Below the pieces are notes generated by a model. It had not been told where the DNA came from. It saw only the letters and a program-made list of their open reading frames with translations, and searched no databases. Of a stretch of 64,000 bases of DNA, positions 17,350-27,072 are shown in pieces (the first letter of the stretch is position 1; each line of letters begins with the position of its first letter). The position numbers were made by a program, and so were the translations under genes. This DNA is from Bacteroidales bacterium. GTDB lineage: Bacteria > Bacteroidota > Bacteroidia > Bacteroidales > P3. The stretch lies in the NCBI GenBank assembly GCA_017962665.1, contig JAGCUU010000016.1:62001-126000 (forward strand). The letters are read 5' to 3'.

Positions 17350-18387
17350 ATGAAGCGAGGTTTTGGAAGTGACAACCATTCAGGATTCAGTCCCGATGTG
17401 CTGGAGGCACTGATTAGGGCCAATGACAGCCACGCATTGGCATACGGTGACGATTCGGTGACGGCACGGCTCGAGAATTTAATCAAGGAGACCTTCGGGT
17501 CGCAGGCAAGCATCTATATGGTGTTCAATGGAACTGGCGCGAATGTGCTGTGCATTGATGCTATGTGTCGTTCGCATGAGGCAGTGGTCTGTGCCGAGAC
17601 AGCGCATATCAATGTCGACGAATGCGGGGCTCCGCAGCGTATTGTGGGGTGCCGACTTCTGACAGTGGATACCCCCGATGGCAAGCTGACACCCGAACTG
17701 GTTAAGACGCGTCTGCACGGATTCGGCTTCGAGCACCATTCACAGCCCAAGGCCATCAGTATAAGCCAACCCACAGAGTTGGGAACGCTTTACACTTGTG
17801 AGGAAATTAAGTCGCTGGCCGATTTGGCCCATAGCTATAATATGTATTTGCATGTCGATGGTGCGCGTCTGGCCAATGCCGCTGTGGCTCTGGATTGTAC
17901 GTTTAAAGAGATGACCACCGACCTTGGGGTCGACGCTCTGAGTTTTGGCGGCACCAAGAACGGCCTTATTATGGGCGAGAGCTGCGTGTTGCTAAACCCG
18001 GATTTGGATAAAGATATGCTTTACCGTCGCAAGCAGATGACCCAGCTTGGAAGCAAGATGCGCTTTATGTCGGCTCAGATGGAGTGCTATCTGGAGAGTG
18101 GCATTTGGCGTCGCAACGCCGAACACAGCAACCGCATGGCACAGCTGTTGAAGACTGAGGTTGAGAAGGTGAAAGGTGTGAAAATAATGTACCCTGTGCA
18201 GGTGAACAGTGTCTTTGTCCAGTTGCCACGCGAGGTGTGGAAACATCTTCAGGAGTTCTACTTCTTCTATGATTGGGACGAGGATAAGGACGTGGTGCGT
18301 TGGATGTGCTCATTCGACACCACAGAGGAAGATATCATGAATTTTGTGGCTGCATTAGTGGAAATCATAGAGGAACGTCCACGTTAA
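17350..18387 (+). CDS. ltaE: Low-specificity L-threonine aldolase
   Basis: 345 aa, fold-type I PLP enzyme of the threonine aldolase/beta-eliminating lyase family. It splits L-threonine or L-allo-threonine to glycine and acetaldehyde. GSDNHSGFSPDVLEAL and AYGDDSVTARLE are the N-terminal family signatures. MYLHVDGARLANA carries the PLP-ring Asp, and DALSFGGTKNGLIMGE the PLP lysine. Length is normal. It is probably cotranscribed with rho (7 nt gap). Close relatives include phenylserine aldolases. Confidence 0.92.
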   Translation: MKRGFGSDNHSGFSPDVLEALIRANDSHALAYGDDSVTARLENLIKETFGSQASIYMVFNGTGANVLCIDAMCRSHEAVVCAETAHINVDECGAPQRIVGCRLLTVDTPDGKLTPELVKTRLHGFGFEHHSQPKAISISQPTELGTLYTCEEIKSLADLAHSYNMYLHVDGARLANAAVALDCTFKEMTTDLGVDALSFGGTKNGLIMGESCVLLNPDLDKDMLYRRKQMTQLGSKMRFMSAQMECYLESGIWRRNAEHSNRMAQLLKTEVEKVKGVKIMYPVQVNSVFVQLPREVWKHLQEFYFFYDWDEDKDVVRWMCSFDTTEEDIMNFVAALVEIIEERPR

Positions 18388-18403
18388 CCCCCCAAAAAAA
18401 ACT

Positions 18404-19954
18404 TTAAGCTTTACTAAGGGTGATGTGGAATACTGTTCCTTGTCCGGGGACAGAATATTTAAGGTATATTTTCCCTTTATGATATTCCTCTATTATTCGT
18501 TTTGCAAGAGAAAGGCCCAATCCCCAGCCTCGCTGCTTGGTAGAAAAGCCGGATTCAAAAATGAGTTTCTGTTGCGAAGCGGGAATTCCTTTTCCTGTAT
18601 CGCAGAGGTCAATATGTATCTGATTTCCCTCGGTGATGACAATCGTGCTGAATGTTCCTCGCCCTTCCATGGCGTCTATGGCGTTTTTGCATATATTCTC
18701 AACAACCCATTCAAACAGGTAGCGGTTCAGCGGCACCATTACAGGTTTGTCTGGTAGAGTGGTGATGAACTTGATTTTTTTTGGACTGCGTTTTTCCATG
18801 TAGTTTATGGTGTGCCGTATTACCTCGCAGATATCTTCTTCGTTCAGTTCGGGGACGCTGCCTATCTTTGAAAAACGTCGGGCTATTGTATCCAATCTGT
18901 CGATGTCTTTACGTATTTCCGACAGGTATGGCTCCTCGAGAGTCTTGCCTTCCAGATAGTCGGCCCATCCGCTGAGTGAAGATATGGGAGTGCCCAGTTG
19001 GTGTGCTGTTTCCTTGGCCATGCCTACCCACACACGGTTCTCTTCTTCGCTTCGTGCGGTGCGGAAAAGATTGTACGATATCAAAACCAGAATAAATGCA
19101 AGGAAAAGGTATACGATGGGCAGGATGCGAAGCATTTTAAGCAGAGGTGTGCTTTCGTAGTAAACGTAGGCAAGCTGATGGTTGGCAAGGCGTAATGTAA
19201 TAGGTTCGTTTTCATTCGCCATCTCCTGCAGCTTGTGTTGCAACTTCTCCTCTGTATTGAAATCCATGCCGTTTATGTTGCCGGAACCAAGAATCTGCTG
19301 TCTGTTGCTATCCACAACAATGACAGGGACAAAAACGCTATTATTTGTGACTTCCGAGAGAAACGAGCGGTTTAGGTTTTCTAAGGCAGAGCGCATGTCG
19401 CTGTATATCTGGGATTCACGGTAAAGCAATGTGAGAGGTATACCCCAAATATTGTAATGAAAAGGCGGATTGCTTCCAAATAATTCAAGTAGTTCAGGAG
19501 TCGCCTTTGTTCCAATCAGCGAACCGTCCTGTTGAGGGGTTTCAAATATGTTGCCACATGACGTGATGACAGAGTCGCTGTCGAGGATCATAAACGGTGT
19601 ACGGCTGCTGTCGACAATATAGGAAACATAGGAGAGGTAAAATTCTGCATCAGAGCCAAGGTCACGTTTGTTGAATGACTGCAGCACATCGATATAGAGC
19701 TTCACTTTTCGCCGTTCGTCTATTCCTACCTCATTGAAAAACGTCTCTGTCGAAGACATGAGTTCTGCTTTTTGTCCTATGGCACTGGCCCACAAACGAA
19801 CTTTTGCTTGCTCCGACTTGCGGATTTGGTTTGCAAGCATGTTGATGGCCCACAGTGCCACAAGGCCAAGCACTATGGTTATGGCAATAATAATCCATTT
19901 GCCTTTGCGAGGCTTTTTGAATTTTGTTTTTTTGTTGTCAGGATGCGTAGACAT
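18404..19954 (-). CDS. Membrane sensor histidine kinase
   Basis: 516 aa. TM helices at about 19-41 and 275-296 enclose a periplasmic sensor of about 230 residues. The HisKA domain has the phospho-acceptor His318 in MAKETAHQLGTPISSL. The ATPase domain has N-box WVVENICKNAIDAM, G1 DLCDTGKGIPAS and G2 RGWGLGLSLAKRII. There is no HAMP domain to speak of, which is common in Bacteroidota kinases with the ETAHQLGTP box. No response regulator is adjacent, so its partner is unknown. The gene lies 15 nt downstream of the LolC/E-type permease gene and is probably read with it. Confidence 0.93.
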   Translation of the reverse strand: MSTHPDNKKTKFKKPRKGKWIIIAITIVLGLVALWAINMLANQIRKSEQAKVRLWASAIGQKAELMSSTETFFNEVGIDERRKVKLYIDVLQSFNKRDLGSDAEFYLSYVSYIVDSSRTPFMILDSDSVITSCGNIFETPQQDGSLIGTKATPELLELFGSNPPFHYNIWGIPLTLLYRESQIYSDMRSALENLNRSFLSEVTNNSVFVPVIVVDSNRQQILGSGNINGMDFNTEEKLQHKLQEMANENEPITLRLANHQLAYVYYESTPLLKMLRILPIVYLFLAFILVLISYNLFRTARSEEENRVWVGMAKETAHQLGTPISSLSGWADYLEGKTLEEPYLSEIRKDIDRLDTIARRFSKIGSVPELNEEDICEVIRHTINYMEKRSPKKIKFITTLPDKPVMVPLNRYLFEWVVENICKNAIDAMEGRGTFSTIVITEGNQIHIDLCDTGKGIPASQQKLIFESGFSTKQRGWGLGLSLAKRIIEEYHKGKIYLKYSVPGQGTVFHITLSKA

Positions 19955-19969
19955 CTGTGTGGTGATGGT

Positions 19970-21226
19970 TTATTCCACACGCATGGTGCGGGCTGGGTCG
20001 ATATGGGCAATATAGGTTGATGGCAGAAGCAGTGCAGAAAGACACACGAGTAGGGTTCCTGCACTGATGGCGAGAAAATACCAAATGTTCAAGTCTATGG
20101 GGACAAAGGTCATTGAGTAGCTTTCGCTGTCGAGCTTGATGATATGAAATGCGTTTTGCAGCAGACATAATACAAGTGCTATGATGTCTCCTGCAATAAT
20201 TCCGGTACCTACTATGCGTGCTGCTTTTATCATAAAGATTCGCCTAATGGAACGGTTGGTGCTGCCAAGGGTTTTGAGCAGCCCGATCATTGAAGTCTTC
20301 TCGAAAATCATAATCAACATTGAGGAGGCAACGCAGGCGGCGCATACTATAGCAATTATGACAATGATAAGAATGATGTTGGAGTTGAGCAGGTCAAGCC
20401 AAGCAAACATTGACGGCTGTTCTTCACGGATAGAGGTTACCAGAAGATCATAACGAGTGTTTTCTTTGACTTTGACGAGCGTTGGATAGAGCTGACTGAA
20501 GTCATCTATGAGTATTTCATAGCCTGCAACCTCATTCTGCTCCCATTGGTTTAGTTTCTGAACTTGACGCAAGTCGCCTACAAGGTAGTGGCTATCGAAC
20601 TCGTTGAGGTCGGTATTGTAAATGCCAACAACACGGAAAGCCCTGGCACGATAGTTGTTCTGCACCCAAAAATAGGTGCGCACTTTGCTTCCAGTGTCAA
20701 GTCCCATCAGTGAGGCTATGCGCTGCGAGATGATTATTTCGTCCGATGCGGAAGAGTCCTCAAAGTGAAAAAAACGCCCGCGCACCATATTGCGGGCGAA
20801 GAAAAGGGTGTCGAAACTGGAATCGACACCCTTGAATATAATGCCTAAAATCTGGTCGTCGGTCTTCATCATACCACCTTTGTAGGCATAAGCCTGAATA
20901 TTGGATACTCCTGGAATGGAGGCTAATACCTTTATTTCTTCAGGGTCCAGGACTACCGCTTTCTCATCATAGTCGTTGACCCAGCTATGGCTACGAATGG
21001 TGATATGCGAGCCAAAACCCACAACCTTGTTGGTAATCTCATTCTGGAAGCCTCTCAGGATGCTTACGGCCATGACCATGACCAACACTCCAAGTGCGAC
21101 GGTATAGATGGCAATGCGTACCAACGGACGCGAAAAATTGCTTTTGTCGCGGGAAAGGAAACGGCTTGCTATGAGACGTTCAAAAGACAAGGGTGGGAGG
21201 GTGTGGGATTTAGAAAGCCAGTGCAA
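19970..21226 (-). CDS. LolC/E-type ABC transporter permease
   Basis: 418 aa. One N-terminal TM helix (about 38-62, with [22 protein letters not shown]), a large periplasmic MacB-like domain and three C-terminal helices (about 278-300, 325-350 and 380-405) give the FtsX/LolE topology. The protein ends in the family's DPARTMRVE. It probably takes part in moving lipoproteins from the inner membrane to the LolA carrier; the ATPase LolD is not in the window. The start overlaps the end of tpiA by 17 nt. No closer in-frame ATG gives a better N-terminus. Confidence 0.88.
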   Translation of the reverse strand: MHWLSKSHTLPPLSFERLIASRFLSRDKSNFSRPLVRIAIYTVALGVLVMVMAVSILRGFQNEITNKVVGFGSHITIRSHSWVNDYDEKAVVLDPEEIKVLASIPGVSNIQAYAYKGGMMKTDDQILGIIFKGVDSSFDTLFFARNMVRGRFFHFEDSSASDEIIISQRIASLMGLDTGSKVRTYFWVQNNYRARAFRVVGIYNTDLNEFDSHYLVGDLRQVQKLNQWEQNEVAGYEILIDDFSQLYPTLVKVKENTRYDLLVTSIREEQPSMFAWLDLLNSNIILIIVIIAIVCAACVASSMLIMIFEKTSMIGLLKTLGSTNRSIRRIFMIKAARIVGTGIIAGDIIALVLCLLQNAFHIIKLDSESYSMTFVPIDLNIWYFLAISAGTLLVCLSALLLPSTYIAHIDPARTMRVE

Positions 21227-21971
21227 TATTCATAAAGTCTTCTGCCACAAGTGCGGCGCCACCAATTAGACCGCCGTCGACATCAGGGTTGGCGAAGAGT
21301 TCCTTGGCATTCGATGGCTTGCAGCTTCCGCCGTAGAGAATGCTTGTCTCGTCGGCAACTTCCTTGCCGTATTTTTCGGTAATGAGGCTGCGGATAAAGG
21401 CATGAATCTCCTGAGCTTGTTCAGGGGTAGCGGTCTTGCCAGTGCCGATAGCCCAAACAGGCTCGTATGCAATGACAAGTTCCTTGAACTGCTCAGCTGT
21501 GAGATGGAACAGTCCATCGGTAATTTGACGTTTCACCACTTCAAACTGTTTTCCGCTTTCACGTTCTTCGAGCACCTCGCCGCAGCATACGATGGGACGT
21601 ATTTCGTTTTTCAGCAGTTGGTCTACCTTGCGAGCGACAATGGCGTCAGTCTCGCCATAGTAGGCACGACGCTCCGAATGACCTACGATGCAGTAAGCGA
21701 TATCCATTGACTTGAGCATGGTTGCACTGACTTCGCCTGTATAGGCACCTTTTTCGTTATCATTGACATTTTGGGCGCCGACCATAAAGTAAGAGTCGTT
21801 GCTGTAGTCGGTACACATCTCAAGGTAAGGGAATGGAGGACAGAGAATCATAAGAGTGTTCTCTTTCAGTTCGTTTTTTTCGAGAAGTGACATAATGCCG
21901 TTAATCAGTTCGTCAGCTTCATCGAAACTTTTGTTCATTTTCCAGTTGCCTGCAACAATATTTTTTCTCAT
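21210..21971 (-). CDS. tpiA: Triosephosphate isomerase
   Basis: 253 aa TIM barrel. It interconverts glyceraldehyde-3-phosphate and dihydroxyacetone phosphate. Catalytic Lys is in [10 protein letters not shown], His in [15 protein letters not shown] and Glu in [15 protein letters not shown]. The phosphate loop [12 protein letters not shown] and [10 protein letters not shown] are present. Length is normal for the family, and it overlaps the downstream permease gene by 17 nt. Confidence 0.97.
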   Translation of the reverse strand: MRKNIVAGNWKMNKSFDEADELINGIMSLLEKNELKENTLMILCPPFPYLEMCTDYSNDSYFMVGAQNVNDNEKGAYTGEVSATMLKSMDIAYCIVGHSERRAYYGETDAIVARKVDQLLKNEIRPIVCCGEVLEERESGKQFEVVKRQITDGLFHLTAEQFKELVIAYEPVWAIGTGKTATPEQAQEIHAFIRSLITEKYGKEVADETSILYGGSCKPSNAKELFANPDVDGGLIGGAALVAEDFMNIALAF

Positions 21972-22041
21972 GTTTTTTGGGTTTTAAGGGTTTTCTAGGT
22001 ATTTTCTTTTCTATATTTTTTAGAGCATCTAGTCACTTAAG

Positions 22042-22608
22042 TTAATCTCTTTCAATAAAAACTTTCATTCCAACAAAGGCATAGTTGTCTTTCAGGTGTA
22101 TGATGTCCTCGTCGCGTAGCCTTATGCAGCCTTCACTTTCGCGACCAGGAACACTATAGTGATTGCCGGTACTGCCGTGTATACCAATTCCGCTTCCTTT
22201 GTAATTCCCGGCAAGGCGCATAAACCATTTTCCGTAAGCTTTTATTGGACCTCTGCCGTCACCGAAATCATGGTACCAGCTTGAAGCGTTGACAATCTCA
22301 CATATTGTGAACGGTATGTCGATGCTTTCCGGAGTGCGGCGGTCTCCAACACGTTTTTTGTCACCGCTATTTGAACCGAGACAAACGGGGTAGGCAGCAA
22401 CCAAGGCTGTGCCTATGCAGCGTTCTTCGCAAACAAAAAGGGTCCGTTTTGTTTTGGAGATAACTATGTATAGGTTTTTCGGGGAATAGACAGTGCTGTA
22501 AATAGTGCGGTCCAGCACCTGTTGCTTTATTGCAGGTCCTTGCTGGCCTGGTGAGGCGAAGCAGGTTGCGCACCATACATAAAGTACTATTGCCGCGAAT
22601 GCTCTCAT
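22042..22608 (-). CDS. Exported L,D-transpeptidase (YkuD family)
   Basis: 188 aa. Signal peptide MRAFAAIVLYVWCATCFASP (cleavage near 19). The YkuD domain spans about 44-185, with His144 in GIGIHGSTGN and catalytic Cys161 in ESEGCIRLRDED, the usual HGS...GCIR pair. Such enzymes cross-link peptidoglycan stem peptides or attach proteins to them. There is no LysM or PG-binding domain. It is followed after 17 nt, upstream in transcription, by the thioredoxin-like gene, so the two are probably in one operon. Confidence 0.92.
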   Translation of the reverse strand: MRAFAAIVLYVWCATCFASPGQQGPAIKQQVLDRTIYSTVYSPKNLYIVISKTKRTLFVCEERCIGTALVAAYPVCLGSNSGDKKRVGDRRTPESIDIPFTICEIVNASSWYHDFGDGRGPIKAYGKWFMRLAGNYKGSGIGIHGSTGNHYSVPGRESEGCIRLRDEDIIHLKDNYAFVGMKVFIERD

Positions 22609-22625
22609 CTCTTTAACCTTTTTGC

Positions 22626-24137
22626 TTAGTGAGATGCATTTGGTTGTGGTTTGGCACGGCGGATACCTTCAAGTTGCCATTTTGACGGAGTACGGTTTGC
22701 CTGTTCAGGATGTTCTTTTTCGTATTGCTCTATGAATGGCAGAACATTCTTTGTGGCCAGCGTCTTGTTCATAATAATCTGGCGGTCGGCGTTGAGCAGT
22801 ATCATTGTCGGAGCCCCATGCACATTGTAGGCCTCCTGATAGTCGATGTTGACATTGGGACCACCGACGTTGATGAAAGGCAACTTGTGGTCGCGGACAT
22901 ACTTTATCCATTTCTTAACATCACTTTCATAACCTACTGCATAGACCTCGAAAACCTTGTTGTTGGCGGCAGTCAGGGAATCGTATAGTGTGATGAGTTC
23001 GGCGGTCTGCTTCTTGCAGTGGTTGCAGTCGGGGTCCCAGAACCAGAGCATCACATACTTTTGGGGCAGTGCGTGACTGGAAATCCAGTCTGCGGGATTA
23101 TCCGACTGGTTGGTGTCGGCCATTATCAGTTCCTGTCCCATGGCACCTATGAGCGACTGGCTGAGGAAATCGACAGTTTGTTGTTTGTTGTAAAGGTCAG
23201 CCTTGGTAGCCCAAGGGCATTTCCCTGCGAGGTAGTAGTCTTTGACAAGGTTGACAAAGACCTGGTCCCAGCCGATGTGCTTGGTGTCGCGTTCGTATTT
23301 TGGAAGTGCAAATTCAATAAAGTAACGTAGCATTACGCTGTCGTTCACTACCTTGTCTAGCAGTTTTTCGGCATATTTCGTTGTGGTGTCGGCATCTTGA
23401 TAGAACAACACATTAAAGAAATAAATGTTCATCTTGTCAAACAGCTGAGGAGTGTATATAAGCGAGTGGTCTTTCAGGTTTACGTTGTCCCAGTAGTGTC
23501 TGCGGTAGTATTTTACCTGCCAGTCGCGCAGGTTTGTATCGCTGCTTCCTGCAGGGATTGCCTGAGGCACATCGATTGTGGAGAACATTTCGATCAGCTG
23601 TGTGAACTTGTATTGTTTGTTAGCTTGAATATAGTCCTTTTCGTAGCCTTTCATTTCATCCGACAAGGCATCCATTTCCTTTTTCGCCTCATCCTTTTTC
23701 GAGGCGTCTTTCATCTTCTCATTGATTACCTTTGCCTGTTCGCGGCCCCAATCCTGCTTTGCCATATATTTGAACATCAACTCATTTGCTTTTGAGCCCT
23801 TAATTTTCATACCGGCGTTGCTCTTCTTTTCATCAAAGGTGATGCCAAACTGTTGGCTATCGTCGACCATAAAGTCGAACATCTTGGTTTTCTTTGAGTC
23901 AAGCAACACATAGACACCTCTCTCCAGTTTCTTCTTGCCGTTGAAAGTGATGCTGTTCTGGTTTGCTTTCGTTGAGTCGGATATGATGTATTTGTCGCGG
24001 AAATGTTGCCCTATGTAATAGGTTCCGTCAGTGATTGACGTGGAGTTGAAAGTGATTCTGTATTGCGCTTTGGCAGTCTGTGTGGTTGCCATCATGCAGG
24101 CGAGCATGACAAATGAAATGGTGTTTCTCAGTTTCAT
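22626..24137 (-). CDS. Periplasmic thioredoxin-like protein with DUF5106-type region
   Basis: 503 aa. Signal peptide MKLRNTISFVMLACMMATTQTAKA. The N-terminal beta domain (about 25-110) resembles DUF4369 regions of Bacteroidota thiol-disulfide proteins, the middle is helical (about 115-330), and a thioredoxin fold from about 345 carries WFWDPDCNHCKKQTAEL. The CxxC is Cys-Asn-His-Cys, in the TlpA style. It is expected to work as a periplasmic disulfide reductase or chaperone. Its ATG overlaps the stop of the upstream barrel gene (24134-24137), indicating coupled translation. Confidence 0.85.
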   Translation of the reverse strand: MKLRNTISFVMLACMMATTQTAKAQYRITFNSTSITDGTYYIGQHFRDKYIISDSTKANQNSITFNGKKKLERGVYVLLDSKKTKMFDFMVDDSQQFGITFDEKKSNAGMKIKGSKANELMFKYMAKQDWGREQAKVINEKMKDASKKDEAKKEMDALSDEMKGYEKDYIQANKQYKFTQLIEMFSTIDVPQAIPAGSSDTNLRDWQVKYYRRHYWDNVNLKDHSLIYTPQLFDKMNIYFFNVLFYQDADTTTKYAEKLLDKVVNDSVMLRYFIEFALPKYERDTKHIGWDQVFVNLVKDYYLAGKCPWATKADLYNKQQTVDFLSQSLIGAMGQELIMADTNQSDNPADWISSHALPQKYVMLWFWDPDCNHCKKQTAELITLYDSLTAANNKVFEVYAVGYESDVKKWIKYVRDHKLPFINVGGPNVNIDYQEAYNVHGAPTMILLNADRQIIMNKTLATKNVLPFIEQYEKEHPEQANRTPSKWQLEGIRRAKPQPNASH

Positions 24138-25432
24138 GATTCTGTGTCTAAAACTAAAGTTGCGATAAACATAACGGCAAACTTGTTAAAAAAATTGTCT
24201 TGATAATATAGAGATTTTTTTGGAGTGAACTGGTATGCAGCTGCGGCTCCTATGTCAAGGACTCCCCAGTGGATAAGTCCTTCAAAGCCGGCGGCAGCCT
24301 CCATTAAACCTTTGTCTGGAGCAATGAGGGCAAGCATCATGTCATGGTCGGTGGCAGCCGAAGCCTGACTTCCCTGTTGCATGTCAAGAACCACGCTTCC
24401 TCTCAGTTTTCCATTTTGGTGCAGAGTTCCCCATACGGCGTTCAGTTGTAGAAATGGTTTGGGACTCGAGATTGCGTTGTCCCACAGTGGTTTGCCTGTA
24501 ACGAAATGGGCGCATGCCTCAATGTAGGTGTCAGCCATGAAGCTGTTAGGTCTGACAGTAAGAAGTGTGTTGCGGAAAAAATATATGCTTCCACCCGTTC
24601 CGCTGATGTCGAAACGGCGTGCTATCGGCGTGGCATCACCTGATGTTGAGCCTGCCTGTCCAAGAAATGATAGTCTATGGGCTTTTTTACCAATTTTGAA
24701 AGTCCGGCCGTATTGCATGAAAGCACGCAGATGACCATGGCTTTCGTCCTGTGTATGACGTAGGTGCGACACGCCGGCAAGCAGGTCTACAATCCAATAA
24801 TCTCCCCATCGCAGCTGTATGTCCATTTCGTCAAAATCACGTGGTCGGAGAGCTTCTTCAGGATAGATTGACGGATAGATTAACCCTGTGTTGTTGAATA
24901 GTAGTTTTTCAGCGGAGTGGCTGTAAGAAAGTGATACTTTTGAAGGTCCGTCTGGATCGAGGGACACACCTCCGAATACTTTGTCTACGAAACTGTATCG
25001 GGAAGAGAAGTATGTACTGTTTTCAAATGTGTTGAGGAGATTGTATGGTTGGAAACTGTGCGCGCCGACTTTTTCTATGTCGTGATGATAGCCAACCGTT
25101 ATTTCACGGAAAACGTTGCGTGGAAAAACCAGACTTGTCTCCACTCCGTATTTCCAAGCATGGTCGCCGCTTCCCCATCCAGCATAAACAGATGCTTCAA
25201 AACGGTTTTGGAAAAGTGTGCCGTACCGAGTGTCGTAATGTAGAGGTGTGGAGAGAATCAAACCGGCACCCCAGCGGTTGTTTTCATAGATATTATAGTT
25301 GTAAAGTCGGTTGAGATCAAAACTGAGGTCGGTATGGCTCCAGAGGTGAGTAATGCGTAATTGCTGTGCACATAGCCTTGCAGAAGACAATGATAACAAC
25401 GACAAGAGACAAATAAACAGGATTTTACGCAT
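24134..25432 (-). CDS. Outer-membrane beta-barrel protein
   Basis: 432 aa from MRKILFICLLSLLSLSSARLCAQ, a clear signal peptide. The rest is alternating aromatic/polar strands with frequent short turns (RWGAGLILSTPLHYD, FEASVYAGWGSGDHAWKYG) through to an aromatic-rich C-terminal end, as in outer-membrane barrels. No exact family is recognised. The frame is open 15 codons further up to 25477, but a promoter at 25459-25489 would place transcription start near 25452, so ATG 25432 is preferred. It is translationally coupled to the thioredoxin-like gene. Confidence 0.75.
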   Translation of the reverse strand: MRKILFICLLSLLSLSSARLCAQQLRITHLWSHTDLSFDLNRLYNYNIYENNRWGAGLILSTPLHYDTRYGTLFQNRFEASVYAGWGSGDHAWKYGVETSLVFPRNVFREITVGYHHDIEKVGAHSFQPYNLLNTFENSTYFSSRYSFVDKVFGGVSLDPDGPSKVSLSYSHSAEKLLFNNTGLIYPSIYPEEALRPRDFDEMDIQLRWGDYWIVDLLAGVSHLRHTQDESHGHLRAFMQYGRTFKIGKKAHRLSFLGQAGSTSGDATPIARRFDISGTGGSIYFFRNTLLTVRPNSFMADTYIEACAHFVTGKPLWDNAISSPKPFLQLNAVWGTLHQNGKLRGSVVLDMQQGSQASAATDHDMMLALIAPDKGLMEAAAGFEGLIHWGVLDIGAAAAYQFTPKKSLYYQDNFFNKFAVMFIATLVLDTES

Positions 25433-25458
25433 TTTGGTAACGCTCTGGTAAGTGATTA

Positions 25459-25489
25459 CAAAAATAATGAAAAGCAATTGATTGGCAAA
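25459..25489 (-). promoter_or_regulatory. Promoter of the outer-membrane barrel operon
   Basis: Minus-strand TTTG (25489-25486) and TATTTTTG (25466-25459), 19 nt apart. The predicted start near 25452 gives a leader of about 20 nt to the ATG at 25432. It lies back-to-back with the lpdA promoter. Confidence 0.65.
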
Positions 25490-25494
25490 ATAAT

Positions 25495-25525
25495 TTTGCT
25501 GTTTTACACTTTTTCATTAATTTTG
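25495..25525 (+). promoter_or_regulatory. Promoter of lpdA
   Basis: TTTG at 25495-25498 and TAATTTTG at 25518-25525 with 19 nt between. The ATG of lpdA is 88 nt beyond the -7 box. Confidence 0.7.
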
Positions 25526-25612
25526 CAATTTGTCGTTATTATGGCATATTATGTGCAAAATAATGATAGATAGAATAATATTATTGAAACAAAAAATAAA
25601 AGGAATATCGAT

Positions 25613-27004
25613 ATGAATTACGATCTCATCGTTATTGGCAGTGGCCCCGGAGGGTATGTCGCTGCCGTCAAAGGAGCCCAGATGGGCATGAAGACTGCTG
25701 TTGTTGAACGCGAAAACCTCGGTGGTATCTGTCTCAACTGGGGCTGCATTCCCACAAAGGCTTTGCTGAAGAGTGCCCAGGTTTACAACTATATAAATCA
25801 TGCAGCAAGCTACGGCGTCAACGCACAGCCTGCTGAAGCCGACCTCAGTGCGATGGTACAGCGTTCGCGCGGTGTTGCTGAAACGATGAGCAAAGGCGTG
25901 CAATTCCTCTTGAAAAAGAACAACGTGGATGTTATTATGGGCACCGCCAAGGTTCTGCCAGGCCACAAGGTTGAGGTCAAGGATGCCGAGGGTAACACTA
26001 ATGTTTACGAGGCTCCGCATATTATCATAGCTACAGGAGCCCGTTCGCGCAATCTGCCCAACTTGCCGCAGGATGGCCGTCACATCATTGGCTACCGCGA
26101 GGCAATGACTCTTCCGTTCAAGCCTCAGTCAATGGTGGTCGTCGGAAGTGGCGCCATTGGCAGCGAGTTCGCATTCTTCTATCAGAGCATCGGCGTGCAG
26201 GTTACGCTGGTGGAGTTCATGCCGACAATACTACCCAACGAGGACGAAGATACGAGTGCCAATGTCGCTCGCAGCTTCAAGAAGATGGGTATGAAGGTGA
26301 TGATGAGCGCTTCGGTGGAGAAGGTCGATGTAGAGGGCGACATCTGCCACGTACATATCAAAGACAAGAAAGGCGCCGAGGTTATGGTTGACTGTGACGT
26401 GGTGCTGTCCGCTGTTGGAGTTATCACCAATCTTGAGAATTTGGGACTCGAAGAGACTGGCATCAAGGTGGAACGCACCAAGATAGAGGTCGACGATTAC
26501 TATCAGACCAATGTTCCTGGCTACTATGCTATAGGTGATGTGGTACATGGCCCGGCTTTGGCACATGTCGCCAGCGCTGAAGCTATCTGCTGTGTCGAGA
26601 AGATTGCGGGAGGAAATCCTGAGAAGGTCAACTACAACAACATCCCCGGATGCACCTACACCACACCCGAGGTGGCAAGTGTAGGTATGAGCGAGAAGAA
26701 AGCCGTTGAGGCAGGTCACGACGTACTCGTGGGCAAGTTCTTCTTCAAGGCCAGCGGCAAGGCCACCGCAGCAGGCAACAACGATGGGTTCATCAAGATG
26801 GTTATTGACAAGCAGACCGACGAAATACTTGGAGCACATTTCTGTGGCGACAACGTGACAGAAATGATTGCCGGCATCGTTACCGCTCGCCAAAATGGAC
26901 TAACCGCCAAGCAGGTGGCTTCATCCATACATCCACATCCTACAATGTCTGAGGCTGTGATGGAGGCTATCGAGGCTGCATACGGCAAGGCAATTCACGG
27001 ATAG
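25613..27004 (+). CDS. lpdA: Dihydrolipoyl dehydrogenase
   Basis: 463 aa flavoprotein. It re-oxidises dihydrolipoyl groups of 2-oxo acid dehydrogenases or of glycine cleavage H protein, using NAD+. The FAD-binding GSGPGGY is at 9-15. The redox-active disulfide is Cys40/Cys45 in GGICLNWGCIPTK. The NAD site is VVVGSGAIGSEFA, and the second FAD motif is GYYAIGDVV. The C-terminal HPHPTMSEAVMEA holds the catalytic His-Glu. It starts a forward run of six genes. No E1/E2 genes are adjacent, so its partner complex cannot be told; GcvH (14505) is one candidate. Confidence 0.96.
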   Translation: MNYDLIVIGSGPGGYVAAVKGAQMGMKTAVVERENLGGICLNWGCIPTKALLKSAQVYNYINHAASYGVNAQPAEADLSAMVQRSRGVAETMSKGVQFLLKKNNVDVIMGTAKVLPGHKVEVKDAEGNTNVYEAPHIIIATGARSRNLPNLPQDGRHIIGYREAMTLPFKPQSMVVVGSGAIGSEFAFFYQSIGVQVTLVEFMPTILPNEDEDTSANVARSFKKMGMKVMMSASVEKVDVEGDICHVHIKDKKGAEVMVDCDVVLSAVGVITNLENLGLEETGIKVERTKIEVDDYYQTNVPGYYAIGDVVHGPALAHVASAEAICCVEKIAGGNPEKVNYNNIPGCTYTTPEVASVGMSEKKAVEAGHDVLVGKFFFKASGKATAAGNNDGFIKMVIDKQTDEILGAHFCGDNVTEMIAGIVTARQNGLTAKQVASSIHPHPTMSEAVMEAIEAAYGKAIHG

Positions 27005-27072
27005 ACTGTTATTAACTTGACTTTAAAGTTTAACTTTACATCATACATCAAACGTCTTTAACCTTTACATAA

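Noticed and set aside
25517..26083. 188-aa open frame on the minus strand opposite lpdA
   Set aside because: It lies opposite a well conserved lpdA, has no recognisable domain, and covers the lpdA promoter.
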